Made by a program: the position numbers and the translations under genes | NCBI GenBank assembly: GCA_902775485.1 | Contig: CACYMJ010000003.1 | Location: 1-64,000 of the forward strand | Direction of reading: 5' to 3' | Length of the DNA stretch: 64,000 nt | Source of the DNA: an uncultured Lachnospiraceae bacterium | Lineage (GTDB): Bacteria > Bacillota > Clostridia > Lachnospirales > Lachnospiraceae | Notes under the pieces: model-generated | What the model saw: only the letters and a program-made list of their open reading frames with translations | What the model was told of the DNA's origin: nothing | Databases searched by the model: none | Shown: in pieces, positions 9,215 through 17,232 of the stretch | How the letters are laid out: the number at the start of each line of letters is the position of its first letter | Position numbering within the stretch: the first letter of the stretch is position 1

Positions 9215-9299
9215 CGGTAAAACGGTGGTGAAGATCAGCTTTGCCAATACGGATCGGACGATTGAGAACTGCATCCATGCATATTTGAGCGGAATCTGA
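9141..9299 (+). pseudogene. DUF6870-like fragment without a usable start codon
   Basis: An open stretch after the in-frame TAA at 9138 ends at TGA 9297. It encodes a C-terminus with QIGNPYCY and VVKISFAN followed by a TIENCI-type tail, which I recognise from the DUF6870 proteins commonly found near clostridial serine recombinases. The expected start (before EDYISQ) is ATA and no ATG or GTG precedes it in frame. It overlaps the preceding small gene in another frame. I regard it as a remnant. Confidence 0.45.
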
Positions 9300-9470
9300 A
9301 AAATCAGATTGAAAAAGGGCTTGCGTTATGTTATCCTAAAGGCGGTCAAAGAAATAGTGAATACAGTTACAGAACCGTGCCGGATATATTGGTGCGGAAT
9401 CCTGTAGGCGTGCGCCTCGGTTTTTCTGGTTTGAGATTTTAGCAAACAGCAGAGAAACGGAGGTATTTTT
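9300..9470. other. Intergenic stretch upstream of the recombinase
   Basis: No gene is recognised. The only clear element is the ribosome site CGGAGG at 9460-9465 before the recombinase start. It is probably the leader of the mobile element. Confidence 0.3.
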
Positions 9471-10178
9471 ATGTCTGAAAGAGTTTACCGGACAGCCATC
9501 TATGCAAGGTTGTCCAAAGAAGATGGAGACAAGGCAGAGAGTAACAGCATAGTAAGCCAGAAGTCCATGTGCGAGGAGTACATCGCAAAACACAGCGACC
9601 TTGAACTGGTTGAGACATTCGTTGATGACGGATACAGCGGAGTTGACTTCAACAGACCTGATTTCAGACGGATGGAAGAAGCAGTGCGGGAAAAACGCAT
9701 TGATGCCATTGTCTGCAAGGATCTTAGCCGATTTTCAAGGAATTACATTGAGGGCGGCAGGTATCTGGAGAAGATATTTCCGGCATTTGGCATTCGTTTT
9801 ATCGCAATCAATGACGGATATGATACCCTGACCGGAGATCCCTCGTCGGATTCCTTTATCATCCCATTTAAGAACCTCATAAATGATACCTATTGCAAGA
9901 ATATATCCGTGAAAATACGGACCAACCTTGATGTTAAGCGTCGCAAGGGTGAGTATGTGGGTTCTTATGCTCCCTATGGATATATGAAGAATCCAAAGGA
10001 TAAGAACAGGCTGATCGTAGATGAATATGCCGGGGATATTGTAGCATACTGCGGTGACCGCTATGCGCGGCTTGCCCATAACGGATGGGTACAGAAGGCA
10101 ATAAGCAACAAGAGATTAGCCGATTTTGGACTAATCTCTATGCTGGACTACTACACCGTAAGGTGTGTTACTTGTTAA
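9471..10178 (+). pseudogene. Large serine recombinase truncated and fused to a group II intron RT C-terminus
   Basis: The frame starts at ATG 9471 behind CGGAGG. About the first 190 residues are a serine recombinase: the resolvase catalytic domain (YARLSKED with the nucleophilic Ser, DDGYSG, KDLSRFSRNY) and the beginning of the recombinase domain (APYGYMKNP, DEYAGDIV). After about base 10040 the residues change to the C-terminal end of a group II intron reverse transcriptase (pattern SNKRLADFGLISMLDYY), which then stops and runs into intron RNA domains V/VI. The DNA-binding half of the recombinase (some 300 residues) is missing and does not resume downstream. It cannot be a working integrase. 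Either an intron inserted here and lost its body, or a deletion joined two elements. Confidence 0.7.
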
Positions 10179-10185
10179 GTTGATT

Positions 10186-10257
10186 GAACCGCCGTATACC
10201 GAACGGTACGTACGGTGGTGTGAGAGGTCGGCGGTCACTGACCGCCTCCTACTCGAT
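10186..10257 (+). ncRNA. Group II intron domains V-VI and 3' splice end (remnant)
   Basis: Directly after the RT-like stop lies a domain V hairpin (ACCGCCGTA pairing with TACGGTGGT, with an inner TACC/GGTA stem). It is followed by a domain VI-like hairpin (GAGAGG ... CCTACTC with a bulged A as branch-point candidate, enclosing GGCGGTC/GACCGCC) and an end at ACTCGAT. The order RT stop, domain V, domain VI is that of bacterial group II introns. The 5' part of the intron is absent, so it cannot splice. It marks the right edge of the AT-rich island. Confidence 0.65.
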
Positions 10258-10373
10258 CGCCCGGATATCTTAATCTTTTTTTAATCTTTTCTCAAGGATG
10301 CATTAATACACAGACAGTATACTCCGTACTGTTGTAAGGATTCCATCAAAAAAGATTTTAATAAAAATACCAC

Positions 10374-10404
10374 TTGACACATTATACTATGCGATATATA
10401 GTAT
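10374..10404 (+). promoter_or_regulatory. Promoter of the padR operon with overlapping PadR-type operator
   Basis: TTGACA (10374-10379), a 17-base spacer and TATAGT (10397-10402). A perfect inverted repeat, ATACTAT (10384-10390) and ATAGTAT (10398-10404) with a seven-base centre, covers the spacer and the -10 box. PadR repressors typically bind such ATAC/GTAT palindromes, so autorepression of the six-gene operon is inferred. Confidence 0.7.
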
Positions 10405-10457
10405 CACGTGTAGGAGGGTATTATGGGTAACGTAGTAACCGGAAAGGAGAGGAAAGG

Positions 10458-10781
10458 ATGGAATCACAATTCAGACGCGGAATCCTTGATGCGTGCGTCC
10501 TGGCGGTCCTTGAAAGAGGAGAATCGTACGGATACCAGATGGTCAAGGATATAAACGAATTCATTCCGATCACGGAATCGACTCTGTATCCCATACTGAA
10601 AAGACTTGAGGGCGGACAGATGCTCACGGTTTTTTCACAGGAACATAACGGGAGACTTCGAAAGTATTACAAGATCACCGATAAGGGATGCGATCATATC
10701 ACGGAACTTTTAAAGGAATGGGAAGAGATAGTAAAGATTTACCGTTATATCACAGAGGCGAGGGAGAAGAAGGATGAGTAG
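10458..10781 (+). CDS. PadR family transcriptional regulator
   Basis: A 107-residue single-domain winged-helix protein. It has the PadR pattern: RRGILDACVLAVL, GESYGYQMV, ESTLYPILKRLE and a C-terminal GRLRKYYKIT wing. An AGGAGAGG-type ribosome site precedes ATG 10458. It overlaps the DUF1700 gene by eight bases and is the first gene of the operon. Members of this class sense envelope stress or drugs and repress adjacent transporters. The palindrome over its own -10 box fits autoregulation. The ligand is unknown. Confidence 0.9.
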   Translation: MESQFRRGILDACVLAVLERGESYGYQMVKDINEFIPITESTLYPILKRLEGGQMLTVFSQEHNGRLRKYYKITDKGCDHITELLKEWEEIVKIYRYITEAREKKDE

Positions 10782-11382
10782 AGAAGAATATTTAAACGAG
10801 CTTAAGGATAAGCTTACCGAAAATAATATCCCGGGTGTCGATTCGATGATCGAATTTTATGACGAAGCGATCGCAGACCGTATCGAAGACGGAATGAGTG
10901 AAGAAGATGCGGTAGCTGCAATGGAAGATACCGATTCGATCGTAAGAGGAGCCAAGCTCGACAAGCCGCTTGCAACACTTGTGGCGGACAGGGTCAAGGA
11001 AAAGCATAAAGAGGCCAGCACAAGCGGACACGGAACATTATTTGTAGTACTTGCGATCGTTGGATTTCCGATCTGGTTACCGCTGCTTATCGCTTTTACA
11101 GCGATCATCTTCAGCTTATATGTTTCGCTTTGGGCCATAGTCATATCGATCTATGCAGTGGAGCTTTCATTTGCGGTCGGAGCCGTGGTATCGCTTCTCG
11201 GGTGCGCAACATTTGTCATGGGACATATCCCGTTCGCAACGGCCCTTGCACTTTTGGGTTCAGCCGGGATCCTCGGAGGACTTGCGATCCTGTTGTGGAA
11301 ACCGATAGTGGCGATCACAAAATGGATGATCGATCTTATAAAGATGATATTCAGAGGTATAAAGAGTTTATTTGTCAAATGA
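10774..11382 (+). CDS. DUF1700 (HAAS-type) membrane protein
   Basis: A 202-residue protein. The N-terminus (MSREEYLNELKDKL, IEFYDEAIADR, GMSEEDAVAAM) is the helical HAAS/DUF1700 domain that normally accompanies PadR regulators. The C-terminal half has three to four hydrophobic helices (about residues 85-180) and ends in a basic tail. Such proteins are thought to act with the neighbouring PadR and DUF4097 proteins in sensing membrane stress. It overlaps padR by eight bases. Confidence 0.85.
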   Translation: MSREEYLNELKDKLTENNIPGVDSMIEFYDEAIADRIEDGMSEEDAVAAMEDTDSIVRGAKLDKPLATLVADRVKEKHKEASTSGHGTLFVVLAIVGFPIWLPLLIAFTAIIFSLYVSLWAIVISIYAVELSFAVGAVVSLLGCATFVMGHIPFATALALLGSAGILGGLAILLWKPIVAITKWMIDLIKMIFRGIKSLFVK

Positions 11383-11404
11383 TGAAAGATAGGAGACCAG
11401 GAAA

Positions 11405-12145
11405 ATGAGTAAGATGACAACGATAGCATTGATATCGGTAGGTGCGGGTGTTCTGTTATGCCTTCTGTCCTATTTGCTCGTCGGAGGAAAATGGACCGGA
11501 TACAATTCGCGTGGGAACGAATACGTACAGATGGACTATGAGAGCAGCACCGGTATAAAAGAGGTCAGTATAGATGAGACAGCCAATACCGTGATCCTGC
11601 AGTCGGACGATACGGACAGGGTGCTTATCGAGTATTACGATGATCCCGATAAGCCGGAATACGTGATCAAAGAGGAAAACGGAAAGCTTAAATTTGAGAA
11701 AAAAAGCAGGAATTCATTTAAGCTGTTTAACATCGATTTTTCCCGCAGGGATATAACGGTCACGATCCCGAAGGATTACAAGGGAGAACTTGAGGTGGAT
11801 CTTACATCCGGAGAGATAGAAGCTAAGGATGTGACTGCATCGGATATCAAAATGGATAATACGACGGGAAGCATCAAACTTGAAAATGTAAGGAGTCTCG
11901 GTGATATCAAGGTCGAGAACACAACCGGTGAGATAGTGTTTGAAAACCTGAAGTCCGGAGGCGATATCAAGCTCGAGAATACTACAGGCAGCATTGAGGG
12001 AACGATAGAGGGAAGCAAAGACGATTACAGCATAAAAACCGAAGTGACAACGGGTGACTGTAACCTTTCCGACTCGAAGGGCGGCAGTAAAAAACTTGAT
12101 GTCGAGATCACGACCGGAAATATCGAGATAGAATTTACCAAGTGA
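11405..12145 (+). CDS. DUF4097 (adhesin-like beta-repeat) membrane-anchored protein
   Basis: A 246-residue protein with one N-terminal membrane segment (about residues 8-27), followed by an extracytoplasmic repeat domain. The short repeats (DNTTGSIKLENV, ENTTGEIVFENL, ENTTGSIEG, VTTGDCNLSD, ITTGNIEIEF) are the hallmark of DUF4097, a right-handed beta-solenoid. A ribosome site (AGGAGACCAGG) lies just upstream. It is the third gene of the PadR operon, between DUF1700 and the efflux adaptor, and may act as the envelope-side partner of DUF1700. Confidence 0.85.
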   Translation: MSKMTTIALISVGAGVLLCLLSYLLVGGKWTGYNSRGNEYVQMDYESSTGIKEVSIDETANTVILQSDDTDRVLIEYYDDPDKPEYVIKEENGKLKFEKKSRNSFKLFNIDFSRRDITVTIPKDYKGELEVDLTSGEIEAKDVTASDIKMDNTTGSIKLENVRSLGDIKVENTTGEIVFENLKSGGDIKLENTTGSIEGTIEGSKDDYSIKTEVTTGDCNLSDSKGGSKKLDVEITTGNIEIEFTK

Positions 12146-12164
12146 AAAGGAAACTGAGGAGATT

Positions 12165-13547
12165 ATGAAACACAAGAAACTGTTGATCGGAACATGTGCG
12201 GCTCTTGCCGCTGCGGTAGGATTTGTGTCGGTAAATGCATCTGCGGCGGCAGCGATACAAACAGCAACGGTATCAAACGGGCAGCTTGACTGCGAGCTTG
12301 AGCTTAACGGAAAGGTTGAGAGCCTTAATGAAAAAAAGTACTATTCGAACATTGCCGGAAGCATAGCAACGGTCCATGTAAGAGAAGGGGATCTTGTTAA
12401 AAAAGGCGATCTGCTGATCTCATATGATATGGAAAAGATATCGATGGAGCAGATGCTCGCCGAACTTGATGCGGCAGCCGATCAGGGATTATACGATGAT
12501 TCGAAACAGTACGGATCACGTGTCGCCGGACTGTACGGAGAGGCAAAGAATACTCTTCCGGAGCTTGAACAGCAGATACAGACGACTGAGGCAGTTATGA
12601 TCATGACGCAGCAGGCGCTTGATAAGAGAAGGACCGAACTGTCTCAGCAGGGTGCCTGCCTTAAGGCTGATCTTGCGGGCTGTACGACAGGCGAGGGAGA
12701 TGATCCGTATGAGGTGGAGAAGGCGCGCTCAAATATCGAAAAACAGATCGCGCAGAATGCACACGATCAGCAATACGATCCCGAGATCATAAAAAAACAG
12801 GACGAGCTGCAGTTTCTCAATTATCTCATGACCACGTATAAGGAAAAAAAGTCGGTCATGGAAAGCCAGAAGGCACAGACACAGCTCAGCCTTCAGACGC
12901 AGGGCGCTAAGGACCGGCTTGAGGCCGAAAAAGCCGCCGATGAGATCGTAAACGGGAAAAGGACGAGCGACCTTGAGGCTGCGTCTGATGGGATAAGGGC
13001 CGATCTTGACGGGGTCGTAACGAAGATATCGGTATCGGAAGGATGCAGCGTATCGGAGGGGGCCGAGCTTATAACCATCGAGTCGGTGGCAGATACCGCA
13101 GTTGTATGTTACGTCAATAAATACGACATCATAAATATCGAGGAAGGCCAGAGCGCGACCGCGCACATCAAGAACAAGGATTATGAGTGCCGCGTTTCAA
13201 GGATAGAGAAGAAGACGAGCGATGACGGCGCAACTCCCGGTATCAGAGTTGAACTTGAGATATTAAAACCCGATGATTCGATCATACTCGGGATTGAAGC
13301 CAAGGCATATATAAGGACCGCAATGCTCGCATATGCACTGCTTGTTCCGACCGATGCCGTCTGTTCGGATGACGATGGTGATTATGTTTTTGTCATAAAC
13401 GAAGACCGGGCATTTAAGAGAAATATCGTAACAGGTGTTTCAAACGATGAGATGACTGAGATAACGGAGGGCCTTTCGGCAGGCGAGATCATAGGATGGG
13501 ATGATGAGAGCGAGCTTACCGACGGACAGAAAGTAAAGGTTAAGTAG
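12165..13547 (+). CDS. HlyD/MacA-like efflux periplasmic-adaptor-type subunit
   Basis: A 460-residue secreted or anchored protein. A signal or anchor helix at about residues 5-30 is followed by a biotinyl-lipoyl half (GSIATVHVREGDLVKKGDLL), a long coiled-coil hairpin (about 100-270), the second lipoyl half (ADLDGVVTKISVSEGCSV), a beta-barrel and a C-terminal LVPTDAV/VTGVSNDEMTEI domain typical of MacA-like adaptors. With the following ATPase and FtsX-like permease it forms a MacAB-type exporter, here in a Gram-positive setting where the adaptor stands on the cell surface. The exported substrate is unknown. Confidence 0.85.
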   Translation: MKHKKLLIGTCAALAAAVGFVSVNASAAAAIQTATVSNGQLDCELELNGKVESLNEKKYYSNIAGSIATVHVREGDLVKKGDLLISYDMEKISMEQMLAELDAAADQGLYDDSKQYGSRVAGLYGEAKNTLPELEQQIQTTEAVMIMTQQALDKRRTELSQQGACLKADLAGCTTGEGDDPYEVEKARSNIEKQIAQNAHDQQYDPEIIKKQDELQFLNYLMTTYKEKKSVMESQKAQTQLSLQTQGAKDRLEAEKAADEIVNGKRTSDLEAASDGIRADLDGVVTKISVSEGCSVSEGAELITIESVADTAVVCYVNKYDIINIEEGQSATAHIKNKDYECRVSRIEKKTSDDGATPGIRVELEILKPDDSIILGIEAKAYIRTAMLAYALLVPTDAVCSDDDGDYVFVINEDRAFKRNIVTGVSNDEMTEITEGLSAGEIIGWDDESELTDGQKVKVK

Positions 13548-13548
13548 A

Positions 13549-14373
13549 TTGGAAAATACCGTTTCGGAAAAAAAGAGGATAATCCACACAAAGGATCTGT
13601 GTAAATCATTTACGACCGGAGGCGTTGAACAGCAGGTATTAAAGGATCTTGATATGGAGATCTACAAGGGCGATTTTACCGTGATAATGGGCAACTCCGG
13701 TTCGGGAAAGAGTACGCTGCTGTATGCACTTTCCGGAATGGACCGCCCGAGCATGGGAGCGATCGAATATGAAACAGCGGATGAGGAGACTACAAAGATC
13801 ACCGGGTTTAATAACGATCAGCTTGCAAGATTCCGACGGGATCATGTCGGGTTCGTGTTCCAGCAGAACTACTTAAATGACAGCATGAGCGCACTTGATA
13901 ACGTTATGGTCGTCGGACTTTTGAAGCATTCGAACCGCAGGGAGCTTGCCGCAAAGGCAAAGGAGCTGCTTGAGCGTGTTGAGATAACCGAGGGTGACTG
14001 GGACAAGTTTCCGACGCAGATGTCGGGCGGAATGCAGCAGAGGGTTGCCGTTGTCCGCGGAGTTATCAACAGCCCCGAAGTATTGTTTGCCGATGAACCG
14101 ACGGGAGCCCTTAATTCGCAAAACACGGAGAATGTTCTGAATATCATGTCGGATCTGAATGCGGAAGGCCAGAGCATAGTGATGGTCACGCATACACTTG
14201 CGGCCGCCGAGAGGGGAAACCGCATAATATATCTTGCGGACGGTGTCATTTCCGATGAACTTGATCTGGGACCTTATGTCGGAAACTATAAGGACGAGTC
14301 CAATCCGAAGATCGATGAGGCAAAACAGCGCCACAAAAAACTCAAGGATTTCCTGATGGATTGCGGGTGGTAG
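13549..14373 (+). CDS. MacB/LolD-type ABC transporter ATP-binding protein
   Basis: A 274-residue ATPase starting at TTG 13549, one base after the adaptor stop. Walker A is GNSGSGKST (about residues 50-58), the Q-loop is VFQQNYLND, the signature is MSGGMQQRVAVVRG, Walker B is VLFADEPTGALNS, and the H-loop is MVTHT. The C-terminal 40 residues (ending KKLKDFLMDCGW) extend beyond the usual domain. It powers the permease encoded next. Confidence 0.9.
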   Translation: MENTVSEKKRIIHTKDLCKSFTTGGVEQQVLKDLDMEIYKGDFTVIMGNSGSGKSTLLYALSGMDRPSMGAIEYETADEETTKITGFNNDQLARFRRDHVGFVFQQNYLNDSMSALDNVMVVGLLKHSNRRELAAKAKELLERVEITEGDWDKFPTQMSGGMQQRVAVVRGVINSPEVLFADEPTGALNSQNTENVLNIMSDLNAEGQSIVMVTHTLAAAERGNRIIYLADGVISDELDLGPYVGNYKDESNPKIDEAKQRHKKLKDFLMDCGW

Positions 14374-14374
14374 T

Positions 14375-16756
14375 ATGTACCGGTTTTTTTTCATGGCAAA
14401 AAACAACATAAAAAAGCAGAAAGGCGATATGTTCACGTTCTTCATTCTGACGCTTATCGCATCGGCACTGATATTCATCAGTGCTTCTTTTCTGGTCGGG
14501 ACCGGCAGGGTCGTCGATACGAACATGAAAAGCATCAGGGCTGCGGATATACTGGTTCTCATTTCGGCGGACGAGCGTGCCGAAACAAAGCTTGCCGAGA
14601 TCATAAAGGGCAATCCTGACATGACCGGTTACGAAGCCACAAAATATCTGAACACCAATGCCAAATACCGTCACAAGGGCGAGAAGAACTGGACGGAATA
14701 CTCGTTTCACTTTGCATCATACGAAGATGACAGAAAGATACAGATGTGTTCGGCGCAAACAGGCAGGCTTCACGGCAATCAGGCAGTGATCCCCGTATCG
14801 CTCTCGCCTTCATACAGGATCGGCGATACGATGGAGATAAAGATCGGCGACAACATATACCGCATAAAGGTCGCCGGTTACAATGAGGATAATATATTCT
14901 GTTCCCCGATGAACATGGGAACTTATCTTATATACATATCGGAAAAAATGTATAACGACATGGAATTTGAGAACAAAACAAAAGCATTTCCATGTAAACT
15001 TATCAAGACAAATCTGACAAAGAGCGCAAAAAACTCGGGTAAGGACGGAAATGCATTTGCGGATGATCTGTTCAATGAGTTCAATGACTGGTATATAGCA
15101 TACTGTAAGGCGCATCCGGAGTATTCTTTGTCAAGCCTTAACTTTCTTCCGGCCGATCTGATGAAGACGGCATCGCTCATACTGCCGATGCTGTTTATAG
15201 CGATAGTTCTTGTATTTGCCGTGATAATGTTTGTGATCGCGATGGTGATAATACATTTTTCCGTTAAGAATTTCATTATGCTGAATATGAAGAATACGGG
15301 AATAATGGAGGCTTCCGGTTATACGGTAAGAGAGCTTGTGATGATCCTGCTAATGCAGCTCCTGCTCGTTGCAAGCCTCGGATGTATCGCGGGTCTTATA
15401 GCAGGTGCGCTCCTGCTCGATCCGGCCGGTGCGATAATACTTGCAACCCTGGGGCTTAGCTGGAACCAAAGCGTGGACATTGTTGTCGCGGTATCCGTAT
15501 TTGCCGGGATATGCCTGATCGTAATTGCTCTTACTCTCGTGCTGGGAAGAGAGTATTCCAAAACAACGGTTCTTTCGGCACTGCATGGCGGAAATACCGT
15601 AACATCCGTAAGGCATAACACATTTGCATTTGAACATTCGCCGCTTCCCATACCGTTAACGCTTGCCTGCAAGGATACATTCGGAAAGTTTTCCGCCAAG
15701 CTCGGTATCATATTTATCATGATGATACTTACGATCTCGACGGTCGTCGGATTCGGAATGGTCGATTCATATACAAGGGATGATGCCGCACTTCTTAACA
15801 TGGCGGGAATGTTTCAATGCGATGCCGTTGTTGACGGAAATGAAACAATGATGAAAAATATCGAAGCCATGAGCAGCGTTGATTCCGTGTATGCTGACAC
15901 ATGGTATGCGTTTAACTATACTGTCGGAAAGAGGATCTCGAGCATAACGACAAGAGCGTTTACCGATACATCGCATATTAAGGGAGGCGCCATCCTTGAA
16001 GGCGGCTGGCCGCAAAGCCCTGACGAAATAATGCTTGCAAGTGCCGCCGCGGATACGCTTGGCGCCGGATTCGGTGATAAGGTCACGATCAAAAACAGCG
16101 GCAAGGAGGAGAGCTTCCGGGTCTGCGGAATATGCCAGACGATGAACAATATGGGAATGATGGCATACATCACAACGGAAGGATACGGGCGTGTTGCACC
16201 TCCCGTTGACGAATACAGCATCTGGATCAATCTGAAAAAGGGAAAAACATTTGATGAGTTCAAGCAGGAATTTGAGGATGAGTATCCCGATGTTGAAGTT
16301 ACCGATTATATCGAAGCTGCCAGAAGTACGACAGGCGTCGTATCGGCGGGCATGAAGGCGGTTGCCCTGTTTATCGCGGCACTGACCGTACTGATCGTTG
16401 CATTTGTCGAGTCGTTGATCGTGCGCGCACAGATAACGCGCGAGTGGAGAAATCTCGGCGTATCAAAGGCGCTCGGATTTACTTCGGGGCAGCTTATCCG
16501 GCAAATCATGCTTTCAAATATGCCGTCGATACTCATCGGAGTAACGATAGGACTTATCGTATCGCCGGTATCCGGGGCAAATCTGATGAAGTCCGCATTT
16601 GCGATATTCGGGTTCAGAAAAGCGATATTTACGGTCCTTCCGTCATCATATGCACTGACCGCGATGATCATCATAACGATAGCGATGTCTACGGCCGCAT
16701 TCCTCGGACGGCGCATAAAGGTACTCGAACCGGTCAACATGATCACCGAGGAATGA
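14375..16756 (+). CDS. FtsX-like ABC transporter permease
   Basis: A 793-residue membrane protein. It has an N-terminal membrane helix, an extracellular domain (about 45-260), three FtsX-type helices (about 270-390), a helix near 435, a second extracellular domain (about 470-640) and three C-terminal helices (about 655-780). This duplicated FtsX layout matches permeases that pair with MacB-like ATPases. It starts one base after the ATPase stop and is the last gene of the PadR operon. The gene before S20 ends without an obvious strong terminator. Confidence 0.85.
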   Translation: MYRFFFMAKNNIKKQKGDMFTFFILTLIASALIFISASFLVGTGRVVDTNMKSIRAADILVLISADERAETKLAEIIKGNPDMTGYEATKYLNTNAKYRHKGEKNWTEYSFHFASYEDDRKIQMCSAQTGRLHGNQAVIPVSLSPSYRIGDTMEIKIGDNIYRIKVAGYNEDNIFCSPMNMGTYLIYISEKMYNDMEFENKTKAFPCKLIKTNLTKSAKNSGKDGNAFADDLFNEFNDWYIAYCKAHPEYSLSSLNFLPADLMKTASLILPMLFIAIVLVFAVIMFVIAMVIIHFSVKNFIMLNMKNTGIMEASGYTVRELVMILLMQLLLVASLGCIAGLIAGALLLDPAGAIILATLGLSWNQSVDIVVAVSVFAGICLIVIALTLVLGREYSKTTVLSALHGGNTVTSVRHNTFAFEHSPLPIPLTLACKDTFGKFSAKLGIIFIMMILTISTVVGFGMVDSYTRDDAALLNMAGMFQCDAVVDGNETMMKNIEAMSSVDSVYADTWYAFNYTVGKRISSITTRAFTDTSHIKGGAILEGGWPQSPDEIMLASAAADTLGAGFGDKVTIKNSGKEESFRVCGICQTMNNMGMMAYITTEGYGRVAPPVDEYSIWINLKKGKTFDEFKQEFEDEYPDVEVTDYIEAARSTTGVVSAGMKAVALFIAALTVLIVAFVESLIVRAQITREWRNLGVSKALGFTSGQLIRQIMLSNMPSILIGVTIGLIVSPVSGANLMKSAFAIFGFRKAIFTVLPSSYALTAMIIITIAMSTAAFLGRRIKVLEPVNMITEE

Positions 16757-16786
16757 TATTTACGCAAAAAAAACGGTAAAAGTCTA

Positions 16787-16856
16787 TTGACATAAACAGA
16801 CAATACGCATAAAATGTACGAGTATGTTCGTAAAGACTTTTCGTGTCTCGTCTTTA
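16787..16856 (+). promoter_or_regulatory. rpsT promoter and leader hairpin
   Basis: TTGACA (16787-16792), 17-base spacer, TAAAAT (16810-16815). The short leader contains a hairpin (TAAAGAC 16831-16837 pairing with GTCTTTA 16850-16856) ahead of the AGGAGG site. S20 leaders are often autoregulated by the protein; that is inference here. Confidence 0.7.
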
Positions 16857-16895
16857 TGAGCATCATAAGATATTTGTCAGACAGGAGGTGTTATC

Positions 16896-17159
16896 GTGGC
16901 AAACATTAAATCTGCAAAGAAGAGAATTCTTGTTATCAACGCCAGGACAGAGCGCAATAAAGCCGTAAGGTCCAGGGTTAAGACATATGTTAAGAAGGTA
17001 TACCAGACTATCGAAGCAGGTGACAAGGATGCAGCGGCTGAAGCATTAAGAGTTGCAACCGGCGAACTTAACAGAGCTTGTTCAAAGGGTATCTACCACA
17101 AGAATACAGTATCAAGAAAGATTTCACGTCTGGCTGCTGCTGTGAATAAAATGGCTTAA
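16896..17159 (+). CDS. rpsT: 30S ribosomal protein S20
   Basis: An 87-residue, strongly basic protein with the S20 signature (MANIKSAKKRI, NKAVRSRVKTYVKK, KGIYHKNTVSRKISRLA). GTG start with ACAGGAGG eight bases upstream. It binds the 5' domain of 16S rRNA in the small subunit. The length equals the family's usual 85-90 residues. It has its own promoter and a terminator before lepA. Confidence 0.97.
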   Translation: MANIKSAKKRILVINARTERNKAVRSRVKTYVKKVYQTIEAGDKDAAAEALRVATGELNRACSKGIYHKNTVSRKISRLAAAVNKMA

Positions 17160-17182
17160 TTGTCAAATTATACTATAGTACT

Positions 17183-17224
17183 TAAAGGAGATGCCTATAC
17201 CGTCATGTAGGTATTTCCTTTTTG
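17183..17224 (+). terminator. Terminator-like hairpin between rpsT and lepA
   Basis: AAAGGAGATGCCTA pairs with TAGGTATTTCCTTT (two G-U pairs) and is followed by a T-rich run. The left arm contains the only good Shine-Dalgarno sequence (AAAGGAG) upstream of lepA. Confidence 0.7.
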
Positions 17225-17232
17225 CTTTATAA

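Noticed and set aside
10041-10178. Tail of the recombinase as a natural C-terminus
   Set aside because: The residues match an intron reverse transcriptase end and run into intron domains V/VI, so the frame is a chimera.
10423-10551. Small leader frame starting at ATG 10423 with a strong AGGAGGG site before padR
   Set aside because: It overlaps padR in another phase and encodes no recognisable peptide; it may be chance, so only the promoter/operator was annotated.
13873-14622. 249-codon minus-strand frame
   Set aside because: Overlaps the ABC ATPase and permease genes on the other strand and shows no motif of its own.
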